Source: UBA8516 sp035455245
Lineage (GTDB): Archaea > Thermoproteota > Nitrososphaeria > Nitrososphaerales > Nitrosopumilaceae
NCBI GenBank assembly: GCA_035455245.1
Contig: DATIFN010000045.1
Coordinates: 1-36,149, forward strand
Direction of reading: 5' to 3'
DNA: 36,149 nt
Numbering within the stretch: the stretch's first letter is position 1; each line of letters starts with the position of its first letter. Positions 1 to 8,814 of the stretch are shown here, in pieces. The notes under the pieces are model-generated. The model searched no databases and was not told the origin of the DNA. It was given only the letters and a program-made list of their open reading frames with translations. A program made the translations under genes and the position numbers.

Positions 1-824
1 TCCTTAAAACTGAATTTTGTTGATTCTGCAAAATCCCTAATATCTTTTGTTCCTTTTGCAGTATATAGAGTAGCAACTCCATATTCACCTTTAAAGAGAT
101 TTAAAATTTCTGAGGATTTTGGGGCCGTACCATCGAATCTGATATCCATTAAATGAACATGCATTTGTCTTGTTGGCACCTTAAAAACTCGGATGAATAA
201 TGGTGTATCTTTTCCCATGTAGCTTTTAACATCCTCATTGTGATGTGGTTTTCTAGTCCATTCAATTGAATCTTTAACCTCAGTTTTAGAGTCTTCTAAA
301 TCTGCCCATCGTCTCAAAAGGATTGCATCAAATCTTTTTATTTTTGAACCATATTTTTCTTTAAGTGGTTGGAGAATCCTTCCCATACCAGTCACATTAC
401 AACTTCCTTGCATTACATATTTTTTGTCAAACGCTTCAGCGTAATTTGCTCTAGAATTAAAAATTAAATCAGATACTGCTTTATCTCCTGTGATCTTTTC
501 TCCTCCTTGAAAAATGGCCCTGACATTTTTTGGTTCGTACAAAGTTTTTTTGTTAATGTATCCTTGTCCTCCAGGTGATGCATCTATTACTAAATCACAT
601 CTCTCTAATGCATCCTCGATCGTTCCTTCAATTTTAAAATTTTTAAAAGAATCAAGTCTTGTTTTTGGAACAAAAACTTTTAATCCTCTTGAAATTGCAT
701 CTTGAACCTTTTCGTCAGCAGAATACTTGCCGACTCCCAATACTTCAATGTCCTTGTCACCCACAATAAACTGAATGATTCTACTCCCGATTGCGCCGTA
801 CCCATTTACAAAAACCTTTTTCAT
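1..824 (-). CDS. gap: Type II (archaeal) glyceraldehyde-3-phosphate dehydrogenase, 3' end cut off by window
   Basis: About 274 codons are visible from the ATG at 824 and the frame stays open to the left edge, so the C-terminal part lies outside the window. The N-terminus carries the Rossmann glycine motif GYGAIG and the catalytic cysteine is Cys142 in GSCNVTG, as in archaeal phosphorylating GAPDHs (family length about 340 residues). It would interconvert glyceraldehyde-3-phosphate and 1,3-bisphosphoglycerate in the cytoplasm, in the gluconeogenic direction in autotrophic thaumarchaea. The visible reading frame has no disruption. The upstream region runs divergently into a 0.5-kb stretch without a clear gene. 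Confidence 0.95.
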   Translation of the reverse strand, partial: MKKVFVNGYGAIGSRIIQFIVGDKDIEVLGVGKYSADEKVQDAISRGLKVFVPKTRLDSFKNFKIEGTIEDALERCDLVIDASPGGQGYINKKTLYEPKNVRAIFQGGEKITGDKAVSDLIFNSRANYAEAFDKKYVMQGSCNVTGMGRILQPLKEKYGSKIKRFDAILLRRWADLEDSKTEVKDSIEWTRKPHHNEDVKSYMGKDTPLFIRVFKVPTRQMHVHLMDIRFDGTAPKSSEILNLFKGEYGVATLYTAKGTKDIRDFAESTKFSFK

Positions 825-1345
825 GATTTTTTTGAAAGTATCCTCTTTATTTAGATACTTGTGATGACAAGCAGATATATTCAAAAATAGGCTGCTGTGC
901 TGATTGTTTAGCTACAATATAATTTGATAGTAGTTGTAACTGCGGTTTCCATCTGCCGAATGATTTTGAGTTTTTGTTTGGTTCCATTAAAAATTGGCAA
1001 AACCTGTTCAAGGACCAAAGTGAGACATACAATGAAAAAGTCCGGGAATCTACTCTAACTGAGGTGTATACTGGCAGATAGGCATTGGTAATTTAACAGA
1101 ATAACTGAGGTTGAGATTTTGCAAGGAACACGCATAACCTTCCTTTCTTAGTAATTGAACACAATTATACAATTAAATCTCAGGAGGCACAAAAATTCAA
1201 GGTATTTGAAAAATTCCTTGAATCAAGGTCTAAAAAATACAATATTTACTTAGAAGTCAATCTTAATGTGAATAAAAATTATAATCTAATGATGTCAATT
1301 TTGACCTCAAAATGCTTATATTCGTAATAACGAAGGTGGAAGCTG
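825..1345 (+). other. Intergenic stretch with two coding-like but start-less reading frames
   Basis: No intact gene is evident between the divergent GAPDH and HMG-CoA synthase genes. On the plus strand, 839-1081 reads as a Cys-rich peptide (CCADC, then CNCG) interrupted by one in-frame TAA at 920-922. A second frame, 1115-1327, encodes about 70 residues with credible composition (VIEHNYTIKSQEAQKFKVFE) but has no ATG, GTG or TTG near its 5' end. They may be decayed genes or chance frames. The end of the stretch must also hold the promoter of the HMG-CoA synthase gene. Confidence 0.3.
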
Positions 1346-2740
1346 TTGACGGTAGGAATAGACGATATTGCCATATACATTCCCAGGTTATTCCTTGACG
1401 CACGAGATTTTGCTGAAGCGCGTGGAATGGACCCGGATAAACTACAACGAGGACTGGGAATATCAAGAATGGCCATAGTGGATACAAATCAGGATCCAGC
1501 ATGCATGGCAGCAAATGCATGTTTAAGAATCATGCAGCGAGACAAATTATCGCCAAAAGACATAGGCCGTCTTTATGTGGCTACTGAATCATCGCTAGAT
1601 GAATCAAAAGCAATGAACTCCTACGTCATAGGAATGCTGGAACAAGTGTATGGGGATGGTAGCTTTGAACATTGTGGTGGCATCGAGTGCAAATTTGCAT
1701 GTGTTAGCGGTTCTTATGCATTATATGATAATTCCAATTGGATAAGGGCTGATGAGGCTGCTGGAAAATCAGCAATAGTTGTTGTGTCAGACATCGCGAA
1801 ATACGACATGGGTTCCAGCGGAGAATATACTCAAGGTGCTGGGGCTGTAGCAATGTTGCTTAATGATAACCCTAGACTTTTAGAATTTGATCCAAAAGTC
1901 ACATCTACTTCGATTAAAAACGAATATGATTTTTACAGACCATTTGGGAAAGAAACTCCGATAGTACATGGTCAGTATTCAAACTTACTTTATTTGATTC
2001 AAGTAAAGAAAGCATTGATGACGTACAAGGAAAAGGCACTTGCAACAGGTTTGATCAAACTTAAAGAAGGCGAAACTATTTTGGATCACATCGATTTTCT
2101 TAACATGCATCTTCCTTACAGCAATATGGGGAAGAAGGCACTTGCATATCTATTAAGACACGAATGGCGTAAACTTCCAAGATGGAAGAAAATAATTGAA
2201 AAAATCGGAACTGAAGAACCAATACCAAAGGATCCACGTGGAACAATTGAATCCGTCCTTGCAGATACCGAATTTATGACAAAAGATCATGAGTTTACTA
2301 AAAAGTTTACAAAAACAGAAGAGTTCCAAGAAACATATGATGCAAAATTAGCCAGTTCGCTAATTGCATCCCAGATGATTGGTAACCTCTATACTGCCTC
2401 TTTATACCTTGGATTCCGTAGCAATTTAGAATTTGAATTTCAAAAAGGAACTGATCTTGAAGGTAAAAGAATTGGGTTTGGTTCTTATGGGAGTGGAAGT
2501 AGCGCCATGGTCTTTAGTGGTGTAATTCGACCCGATTACAAAGAGATTGTAAAAGACATGAATTTAGAGGCAGAGATTGGAAATAGAATAAAACTCTCCC
2601 TTGAAGAATATGAAGAAATTCATGAAAATAAACGCAGTCCGCAACAGAACTTCCTAGAAAGCAAAAAAGAGTTTATTCTAGTAGAGATTGAGAACACACC
2701 GGAAAGCAAAGGCGAGCGCAGATATGTCTACAATGGATAG
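1346..2740 (+). CDS. mvaS: Hydroxymethylglutaryl-CoA synthase
   Basis: The 464-residue protein is a thiolase-fold HMG-CoA synthase, condensing acetyl-CoA with acetoacetyl-CoA at the entry to the mevalonate pathway for archaeal isoprenoid lipids. Visible landmarks are the acid pair region ATESSLDESKA (about residues 79-89), the nucleophile Cys119 in CKFACVSG, and the C-terminal GFGSYGSGS segment. The chosen start is TTG at 1346, preceded by a Shine-Dalgarno-like AAGGTGG at 1333-1339. The length is close to the eukaryote-like HMGS form. It stands alone, with no other mevalonate gene in the window. Confidence 0.94.
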   Translation: MTVGIDDIAIYIPRLFLDARDFAEARGMDPDKLQRGLGISRMAIVDTNQDPACMAANACLRIMQRDKLSPKDIGRLYVATESSLDESKAMNSYVIGMLEQVYGDGSFEHCGGIECKFACVSGSYALYDNSNWIRADEAAGKSAIVVVSDIAKYDMGSSGEYTQGAGAVAMLLNDNPRLLEFDPKVTSTSIKNEYDFYRPFGKETPIVHGQYSNLLYLIQVKKALMTYKEKALATGLIKLKEGETILDHIDFLNMHLPYSNMGKKALAYLLRHEWRKLPRWKKIIEKIGTEEPIPKDPRGTIESVLADTEFMTKDHEFTKKFTKTEEFQETYDAKLASSLIASQMIGNLYTASLYLGFRSNLEFEFQKGTDLEGKRIGFGSYGSGSSAMVFSGVIRPDYKEIVKDMNLEAEIGNRIKLSLEEYEEIHENKRSPQQNFLESKKEFILVEIENTPESKGERRYVYNG

Positions 2741-2794
2741 TTTTTTTATCTAATTAATTTCGATTTGATAGAAAAATTCTGAAATATTTACATG

Positions 2795-2804
2795 TTTTAT
2801 AAAA
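2795..2804 (+). promoter_or_regulatory. TATA box of the HD/GNAT gene
   Basis: TTTTATAAAA lies about 34-43 nt before the TTG start at 2838, which places transcription start at about 2820-2825 and gives a short leader. Inferred from archaeal promoter spacing only. Confidence 0.45.
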
Positions 2805-2837
2805 TGTTTATGTAATCAAAAAACAAAAATTTCTCTG

Positions 2838-4163
2838 TTGCAACAACTAATAGAGTCTGATCACCTTAAAGCAAAGATAACGGAAATTTTATCCGATAAC
2901 GGATTAGATTCTCCCTGCAATTCAAAAATACTAGATTTTACCATTTCACTATTTGAAACAAAAGGACTTGGAAAAGATTACTATGGTTATCACAACATAA
3001 TTCATGAGTTAGAGGTAACATATGTTACATTAATTTTTGCACAATGGGAGTGCCTCCAAAATCACTTTTCACAAGAAGACCTGAAATACCTTTACTTTGC
3101 TGCACTTTTTCATGACTATGATCCAGAAAAAAGAGTAGATAAACCACATGAGGATGATGCAGTAAATTTTGTAAAAACTGATGAGTCAGTCCTTGGATTT
3201 TTAAAAGATGCAAATCTTGATGTAAATATTATTTCTGCATTGATTCTTCGGACAACATATCCATGGAGTGGTGAACTAAAAGAAAAAGCTGAAGAAAACA
3301 TCGAAAAATATTTTTCTTTATCAAATTTAACAAAAAATGATCCAAGCAAGAAAGAACATTTCAAAAAATTAGGAAGATGCCTTTCTGTGGTTGACAGAAT
3401 TAGTGGTTATGCTCTTGGAAATTTTAATCATGCCATGGAGATGGCAAAAATGAATGCACATGCATTGGGATGGCATACAGCTTTCATAGCTAGAAGGTCC
3501 GTAGTATATTTTGAAGATCTTTTTAATAACGAATCGGAAATATTTGATCATGTCTTGCAAGCCCTTCCCAAACAAATGAGAAAATCTTTTATGGATAATG
3601 TTTTAGCATTTTTTAAATTAAGAGAAGAGGAAATAATGATCCAATCTTCCTTAACATATGAAAATGTCAGATTAGTCCCTGTAATCGAGACCAGTAAAAC
3701 AAGAAATAATGAGGAATTCATTCATACTCTGCACACGATTTACGAAGAATTACCCTATCCTTTACAGTTTAAGAGGAATGAATTTTCAGAATCAATAAAG
3801 GATTCGAACACAATTCTTAACACTTTAAGATTGGGAAATGAAAACGGCCCCATTATAGGTTTTGCAAAGGGTGGTCCACTGGAAGATTATAAACTACGTT
3901 CAGGAATAATTGAGGAAAACTATGGGATGTTCAACACAATTTTTCAAGAACCAACATCGCTAAAAAATGGCTATTGGGGTCAAAAGGGAGGCCATGAAAT
4001 TCGCCTTTTATTTGCAATCCAAGCTGAAGCAAAAGGATATAAATTTTTGACTAGTTTTGCACATAGAGATGTGATTCAAAGAAGGAAAGAAAAAGGTGAA
4101 GCGATTGTATATACGAAAGAATTCAACCCCGAAAGATGGGATTATTACAGACTTAAACTCTGA
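2838..4163 (+). CDS. HD-domain protein with C-terminal acetyltransferase-like domain
   Basis: The 441-residue protein appears to have two parts. Residues about 45-200 form an HD-type metal-dependent phosphohydrolase domain: H52 and H56 in YHNIIHE, the HD pair at 92-93 in FHDYDP, H104, and a later VDRISG aspartate. Residues about 270-441 resemble a GNAT fold, with GYWGQKGGHEIRLLFAIQ followed by GYKFLTSFAHRDV. Substrate is unknown. An HD plus GNAT arrangement suggests nucleotide or signalling metabolism, but that is inference. The start is TTG, supported by a TATA box about 40 nt upstream. It is monocistronic and convergent with the threonine dehydratase gene. Confidence 0.7.
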   Translation: MQQLIESDHLKAKITEILSDNGLDSPCNSKILDFTISLFETKGLGKDYYGYHNIIHELEVTYVTLIFAQWECLQNHFSQEDLKYLYFAALFHDYDPEKRVDKPHEDDAVNFVKTDESVLGFLKDANLDVNIISALILRTTYPWSGELKEKAEENIEKYFSLSNLTKNDPSKKEHFKKLGRCLSVVDRISGYALGNFNHAMEMAKMNAHALGWHTAFIARRSVVYFEDLFNNESEIFDHVLQALPKQMRKSFMDNVLAFFKLREEEIMIQSSLTYENVRLVPVIETSKTRNNEEFIHTLHTIYEELPYPLQFKRNEFSESIKDSNTILNTLRLGNENGPIIGFAKGGPLEDYKLRSGIIEENYGMFNTIFQEPTSLKNGYWGQKGGHEIRLLFAIQAEAKGYKFLTSFAHRDVIQRRKEKGEAIVYTKEFNPERWDYYRLKL

Positions 4164-4172
4164 AAAAATGTT

Positions 4173-5381
4173 TTAGGTTATTATTTTGAACTGAATTTTT
4201 TTTTCTTTTAGATAAGAAATTAATTTTTCAGCATGTTTTTGATCCTCGGTTTCTAAACTCAAAGTTACCCCTGCAGTTCCAACAGGAATGCTTGAACTTA
4301 ATCTGTCATGAATTACTTCAACAATATTTACACTCAAGGAGGATATTTGATCAACCACTTCCTTGAGTGCGCCTGGCTTGTCTGTTAATAATATTGAAAT
4401 CTTTACCATCCTTCCCATTTCAGTTAATCCTTTTGCGACTATTTGACCAAGTAAATACATGTCCACATTTCCCCCTGAGAGAATTGAAACTACATTTTTT
4501 CCCTTTGCGGGATGTTTATCAAGTAAATAAGCTAAACTAATGGCTCCGGCAGGTTCTACCACCATTTTAGTTCTCTCCATTAAAAGAAACATTGCTTTCA
4601 CTATTTGAGAATCATCCACAAGTACAATGTCATCAATTAACTCATTGATTATTTTAAATGTGAATTCACCTGGCTTTTTAACAGAGATGCCATCAGCGAT
4701 TGTTCTTTTCCCTTCTACCGATTCTAATTTTCCTGATTCAACAGATTTTTTCATTGCAGGGAATGCGCTTGATTGTACTCCGATGACTTTTACTTTTGGT
4801 TTTTTTGTTTTTATTGCACGTAAAACTCCTGCAGCAAGTCCTCCCCCTCCAATCGGAAGATAAACCTCATCCACATTAGGTAAGTCTTTCATTATTTCTA
4901 ACCCTATTACCCCTTGAGCCGAAATTACTTTTTGATCATCAAAGGCGTGGATTATTTGGCCACCTGTTTTACTTGCAAGGTCAAGTGCCTTTGACCAGGA
5001 TTCATCATAAATAGTTCCTTCTAAAACCACCTTTGCACCATATGCTCTTGTTGCTGCAACCTTTGCAGGAGATGCATTTACTGGCATGACAATGGTACAT
5101 GGGATGTGCTCAAGTGCAGATGCAAAGGCAACACCTTGGGCATGGTTTCCTGCGGAGGCTGCAATAACTCCCTTTCTCTTTTCCTCTTTTGACAATGAGT
5201 GAATTTTTGCATATGCTCCCCTTACTTTAAACGAGCCAGTTTTCTGCAAGTGTTCTGATTTTAGATAAACATTCGCCCCTGTCATGTGACTAAATGTTGC
5301 AGACAAATACATCGGAGTTTTACGTATCACCCGGCCTTGAATTTTTTGTGAGGTTAAAATATCATCAAATGAGAGATTCAA
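4173..5381 (-). CDS. ilvA: Threonine dehydratase with C-terminal ACT domain
   Basis: This 402-residue fold-type II PLP enzyme converts threonine to 2-oxobutyrate and ammonia, feeding isoleucine synthesis. The PLP lysine is Lys52 in GSFKVRGAY. SAGNHAQGVA and the glycine-rich phosphate loop PIGGGGLAAG are present. Residues about 325-402 are an ACT domain (ISILLTDKPGALKEVVDQI), a ligand-binding regulatory module. The length fits the short ilvA/tdcB class with one ACT domain. It ends 10 nt from the convergent HD/GNAT gene. The enzyme could be catabolic rather than biosynthetic. Confidence 0.93.
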   Translation of the reverse strand: MNLSFDDILTSQKIQGRVIRKTPMYLSATFSHMTGANVYLKSEHLQKTGSFKVRGAYAKIHSLSKEEKRKGVIAASAGNHAQGVAFASALEHIPCTIVMPVNASPAKVAATRAYGAKVVLEGTIYDESWSKALDLASKTGGQIIHAFDDQKVISAQGVIGLEIMKDLPNVDEVYLPIGGGGLAAGVLRAIKTKKPKVKVIGVQSSAFPAMKKSVESGKLESVEGKRTIADGISVKKPGEFTFKIINELIDDIVLVDDSQIVKAMFLLMERTKMVVEPAGAISLAYLLDKHPAKGKNVVSILSGGNVDMYLLGQIVAKGLTEMGRMVKISILLTDKPGALKEVVDQISSLSVNIVEVIHDRLSSSIPVGTAGVTLSLETEDQKHAEKLISYLKEKKIQFKIIT

Positions 5382-5431
5382 CAGATTTGGTCGTAATAAT
5401 TATAACATAAATGTTGCCACAAATTCTTACT

Positions 5432-6265
5432 TCAGAGGGCAACTAAAACTTCATCTAATCTTTTTAATAGATTCTCTTTAACTTTGGATAAAATTTTTGA
5501 AGGATCAAAATTACCTTCTTTGACGTCTTTTTTCATATATTCTAAATCAAAGTGACATAAACAGCCTTCTTCTGCGGCAATCATGCGCGTTTCGTCAATC
5601 ATGACAGGAGAGGTATGATATATTTCAATTAACATGCTGTCGAGTTCATTGAATAATTCTAATTTTCTTTTTGATAGGTTTTGAAAATTTTCGTCTACCC
5701 TCGAATAAACATTGTCAATTAGAGTATTTGTCAAATCCTCATTTTGAAAAAATATCTCAAAAAGTTTTTGCTGATCAATATTTTCCTGTCCAATTTCTTT
5801 CATTTTTTTTTGAATAATTTTATCGCCTTGTTCAGAAACTTGTGTTTCAACATTTTTAGTTTTATCGATTATTTCTGATAACTCCTTTTGTATCTCTACA
5901 ACTCTAATATTTGGTTTGTAATATAATAATGCATGATATTGTAAAGATAAGTGACATGAAAGAAGATAATTACCTTCTTTAATTTCAAATTTAATGAACA
6001 GGCGTCTCAAATCTTTGTCGGTTACTGACGATATTTCTTGAGCTTTCCAATCAGTTAATTTTTTTAATATTTCTTGATAGTATTGCTTTAATATTCCAGG
6101 ATCAAATGTTGTTTGATCAACTACTGTACTGTCTCCGAGCATTACTTTAACTGGCATGCTTTTTGTTAAATTTGTGATCTTTTCTACAAACACAGATCTT
6201 ATTTTTTCGCTTTTTTCAGTCATTGTTTTAATAAATTGATCAGAAGATTTCGAAGGGATCTGCAT
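5432..6265 (-). CDS. Conserved-looking helical protein of unknown function
   Basis: From ATG 6265 this gives 277 residues; the frame extends to a GTG at 6289. A TATA-like TATATTTAAAG about 45 nt upstream favours the ATG. The protein is mostly charged alpha-helix with likely coiled coil around the middle (KELSEIIDKTKNVETQVSEQ) and near the C-terminus. No signal peptide, membrane segment or catalytic motif was seen. A CLCHFD motif lies near residue 230. I do not recognise the family. It shares a bidirectional promoter region with the zinc-ribbon/cyclase pair. Confidence 0.7.
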   Translation of the reverse strand: MQIPSKSSDQFIKTMTEKSEKIRSVFVEKITNLTKSMPVKVMLGDSTVVDQTTFDPGILKQYYQEILKKLTDWKAQEISSVTDKDLRRLFIKFEIKEGNYLLSCHLSLQYHALLYYKPNIRVVEIQKELSEIIDKTKNVETQVSEQGDKIIQKKMKEIGQENIDQQKLFEIFFQNEDLTNTLIDNVYSRVDENFQNLSKRKLELFNELDSMLIEIYHTSPVMIDETRMIAAEEGCLCHFDLEYMKKDVKEGNFDPSKILSKVKENLLKRLDEVLVAL

Positions 6266-6339
6266 AAGGTTTCTTTTTTTACAGGTCACATAAATCTGAT
6301 ATGTGCTTTAAATATACGATATTCTGTAAAAGAAAGGAA

Positions 6340-6471
6340 GTGCCCAAAACATCATATAAAAAGATAGTTTGCTGGAACTGTGACGTTGAAATAATACAAT
6401 ATTTTGACCTTAAATACAAAGGAGAACGTGCACAATGCCCCGTATGTGGAGTGAACTTTCCACTCGAATGA
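6340..6471 (+). CDS. Small zinc-ribbon protein
   Basis: A 43-residue protein from GTG 6340. The knuckles CWNC and CPVCG are separated by about 20 residues, a typical zinc ribbon. The frame can be extended to ATG 6301, but a TATA-like TTTAAATATAC at 6310-6320 would sit inside that longer form, and TATA spacing puts transcription start near 6340, so a leaderless GTG start is preferred. It lies 13 nt before the cyclase gene and is probably cotranscribed with it. Function unknown; small ribbons of this type often bind nucleic acid or a protein partner. Confidence 0.65.
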   Translation: MPKTSYKKIVCWNCDVEIIQYFDLKYKGERAQCPVCGVNFPLE

Positions 6472-6484
6472 GAGATAAGGAATC

Positions 6485-7276
6485 ATGAGTAAAGATACTC
6501 CCCCAGACTCGAAACAACCTATGAAAACGGAGGACATTGTGGATATGATGATGGGGGCAAAACGTTCTGAGACGGTTGATACTGAGACCCTTATTAAAGA
6601 AGTACAAAAACGAGTGTGGAGTTCGCTAAAAAAAGGATATGAATATGATTTTTTCATAGACGAATCTGAAAAGTTTTTGCGGGAACATGTTTCGTCCAGA
6701 GTAAAAATGATCATAGTTTATGTTGATTTGATCGGTTCTACGCAAATGACCCTAGAGCTTCCTACTGAAAAATTGGCTATTATCATTAGCTCATTTTCTC
6801 AAGAAATGGGATTTGTTATTCGACATCATGAGGGTTTTGTCTTAAAATATGTTGGAGACGCAGTGATAGGTTATTTTGTGGCTCAAGAAAGTCCCCTTGT
6901 TGCGGCTGACAATGCAGTCAATTGCGCAAAATCAATGATATCAGTAATTGAGCGAGGAATAAATCCAATTCTTAATGAATATGATTATCCAGAACTTAGT
7001 GTTAAAATCGGGATGGATTTTGGGGAAAATACAATAGTTCGATATGGTGCTGATAAACTAAAATCACATGTAGATATCCTTGGTCCTGGGATGAGCATTG
7101 CAGCAAAGATCACAAGTCTTGCAAAACCAAATCAAATTCTAGTTGGTGAGGATATTTATGAAAAACTTCATCCAGCACTAAAACAAACTTTCAAAGAAGT
7201 AGAAGGACTTGGTCAATGGAATTATCGGGATAGAGAAACCGGTAGAATTTACCGTGTTTATGGTTATGTGGGTTAA
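6485..7276 (+). CDS. Class III adenylate/guanylate cyclase-domain protein
   Basis: The 263-residue protein has an N-terminal helical segment (1-72) and a class III cyclase homology domain (about 73-263). The two metal-binding aspartates are D81 in VYVDLIGST and D125 in KYVGDAVIG. K121 and D197 (VDILGPG) match the purine-recognition positions. The transition-state Asn and Arg of canonical cyclases (V-N-x-A-A-R) appear replaced by Ser204 and Lys208 in GMSIAAK, so activity may be weak or altered. No membrane segment was seen, so it should be cytosolic. An SD-like GATAAGG precedes the ATG. Likely an operon with the zinc ribbon upstream. Confidence 0.88.
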   Translation: MSKDTPPDSKQPMKTEDIVDMMMGAKRSETVDTETLIKEVQKRVWSSLKKGYEYDFFIDESEKFLREHVSSRVKMIIVYVDLIGSTQMTLELPTEKLAIIISSFSQEMGFVIRHHEGFVLKYVGDAVIGYFVAQESPLVAADNAVNCAKSMISVIERGINPILNEYDYPELSVKIGMDFGENTIVRYGADKLKSHVDILGPGMSIAAKITSLAKPNQILVGEDIYEKLHPALKQTFKEVEGLGQWNYRDRETGRIYRVYGYVG

Positions 7277-7422
7277 ACTGTGAATCTGTCAGGACATTCA
7301 ACATGCTCATAATGGTGATCGGTAAATTCCTCTTCAACAACATACATTACTATTTTATATAACTCGCTAGAAATAATATTTTTTTTACACTTTATACAGC
7401 ATTTCAATATTTTATTTTCCAT
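7273..7422 (-). CDS. Small Cys/His-rich protein, hypothetical
   Basis: This 49-residue frame starts at ATG 7422 and overlaps the last bases of the convergent cyclase gene by 4 nt. It contains CCIKCKK near the N-terminus and HHYEHVECPD near the C-terminus, a pattern compatible with one bound zinc. Codon composition resembles neighbouring genes. No family is recognised. Short length leaves real doubt. Confidence 0.5.
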   Translation of the reverse strand: MENKILKCCIKCKKNIISSELYKIVMYVVEEEFTDHHYEHVECPDRFTV

Positions 7423-7568
7423 TTTATTGAGGTAGATCAAACCTGCTATAAGGATCAGCGATCAGCTTGATTTGATTAAAACTGAGTCTTGGTTGACATC
7501 ACCACATATCTAACGAGTGAAATTACGCACGGAAAAGTGAAATAGGGGAAAGGAAATTCAGTCCTCAT

Positions 7569-7943
7569 ATGTGGAATATTGATCCAAAAAGGATGTTTGA
7601 TGCTTATGGATTTGACTATCCTATGATCAGTTCTCCATTTGCATTTCCACGACTTCCACCAAGTGGAGCTAATCATAATATGGGAATATCAAAAACAGGT
7701 CAACTCAAAGAGGAAATAATACGTAACAATGCATCAATGCTTTCAAGACTGTTTGATTTTCATACATCCTTTCAACAGCATGCATCCGGGCTGTTTGATT
7801 TGGCCCCATCAAACCAGTTTAGACCTGGTCATCCAATGCATTCAAAAACAAACGTTTTTGATTCATTAAAAATTGAAAATGAACAATTAAAAAAAGAAAA
7901 TGCAATTTTGAAGCAGAATTTGGAAAAAAACAAAAAACAATAA
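7569..7943 (+). CDS. Hypothetical protein with C-terminal coiled coil
   Basis: The 124-residue protein has a Pro/Phe/Gly-rich N-terminal half (about 1-60), a short helix, and a C-terminal coiled coil (about 97-124: KIENEQLKKENAILKQN). No catalytic or membrane signature was seen. An N-terminal low-complexity segment joined to a leucine-heptad tail suggests an oligomerising or adaptor role, but that is inference. It lies 36 nt upstream of the next gene on the same strand and may be cotranscribed with it. Confidence 0.65.
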   Translation: MWNIDPKRMFDAYGFDYPMISSPFAFPRLPPSGANHNMGISKTGQLKEEIIRNNASMLSRLFDFHTSFQQHASGLFDLAPSNQFRPGHPMHSKTNVFDSLKIENEQLKKENAILKQNLEKNKKQ

Positions 7944-7979
7944 ACCGATGTTTATTAACTCAATTTGCTAACCTGAACC

Positions 7980-8372
7980 ATGACAAAAACACCAAACCAG
8001 AAATGGACAGATGAAATAGTAGAGCATAGAAAAAAATGCCAAGGAATATTACTAATTTCCCCTGTCATACGCTATGTTGGATTAATCAACGAATATGGTA
8101 GGACGCTGACTGGAATTATAAAACAAGGAACGACTCCACTCTTAAAACCTGCTCAAGTAAGAAATGAATTCTTTTTAATTTCAACATTATTGTCAATGCG
8201 AAGGAATAACCATTTAGCAATCGGGGATATGGATTACTCGATTTTTAAACACAAAAAAGTCACGTTACTTGCATTTAGCAAAAAGGAAGGCACGTATTAC
8301 ATATCCCTAGATCCTAATGTGTCATTTGACTTGTTATCCGAAATAATTGGCAAAATTAAAAAATTAATCTAA
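7980..8372 (+). CDS. Thaumarchaeal-type small alpha/beta protein, possibly roadblock/profilin-like
   Basis: The 130-residue protein starts at ATG 7980. After an N-terminal helix, the pattern GILLISPVIRYVGLINEYGR, a central helix with LLSMRRNN, then ITYYISLDPN-like strands resembles a roadblock/LC7 or profilin-like sandwich, suggesting a dimeric ligand or partner-binding module. This is a fold-level impression only. The 3' end overlaps the convergent VOC gene by 4 nt. Confidence 0.65.
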   Translation: MTKTPNQKWTDEIVEHRKKCQGILLISPVIRYVGLINEYGRTLTGIIKQGTTPLLKPAQVRNEFFLISTLLSMRRNNHLAIGDMDYSIFKHKKVTLLAFSKKEGTYYISLDPNVSFDLLSEIIGKIKKLI

Positions 8373-8779
8373 AGCGGGGCAAATCCATGAAATCCCGAAG
8401 CCTGTTTAGCACTGTCTTGCAAAGCAGGCTCAAAAAGGGATATCATATATTTATCAGGATCTAAAATTATTGCGTTTTTTCCTACCTTATGTGACTCTAT
8501 GTCTCTGTAGACTGTGACTTTTTGTGCTTTTAGTTCTTGTACCGCACTATCAATATCTCCTACAACAAGACCGATTACGATACCATTCTCAATTGAGGTA
8601 CCTGTGTTGATTGGCTTGCTTGCGGTGTGCAAAATCACAGTGGCCCCTTGTTTTGCAAGCTCGGCCCAACTTTCTCTTTGATTTTTTATTGGCAAGCCTA
8701 TTACTTCATTATAAAATTTAATCGATTTTGGCAGATCAGATACTGCAATTATCACACTTCCAAGATGTCTTATATTCAC
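8369..8779 (-). CDS. VOC (glyoxalase/dioxygenase fold) family protein
   Basis: The 136-residue protein has the paired beta-alpha-beta-beta-beta modules of the vicinal oxygen chelate superfamily: residues 5-60 (VIIAVSDLPKSIKFYNEVIG) and 65-120 (VVGDIDSAVQELKAQ ... ILDPDKYMISLFEP). A C-terminal glutamate in LFEP is a normal metal ligand position. The substrate cannot be told. It follows the two Lrp-like genes by 35 nt on the same strand, so the three may form an operon. Confidence 0.85.
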   Translation of the reverse strand: MNIRHLGSVIIAVSDLPKSIKFYNEVIGLPIKNQRESWAELAKQGATVILHTASKPINTGTSIENGIVIGLVVGDIDSAVQELKAQKVTVYRDIESHKVGKNAIILDPDKYMISLFEPALQDSAKQASGFHGFAPL

Positions 8780-8814
8780 ACCAAAAATTATCAGTACTAT
8801 GTTAAATTCTTTTG

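Noticed and set aside
847..1032. Minus-strand 61-residue frame
   Set aside because: Composition and repeated stops around it give no support, and it lacks any motif.
1263..1520. Minus-strand frame over the start of HMG-CoA synthase
   Set aside because: It lies opposite strongly supported coding sequence and has no family signal.
4595..4605. TTGAGAATCA inside ilvA
   Set aside because: It is in coding sequence and encodes ordinary residues of the enzyme; no promoter role is supported.
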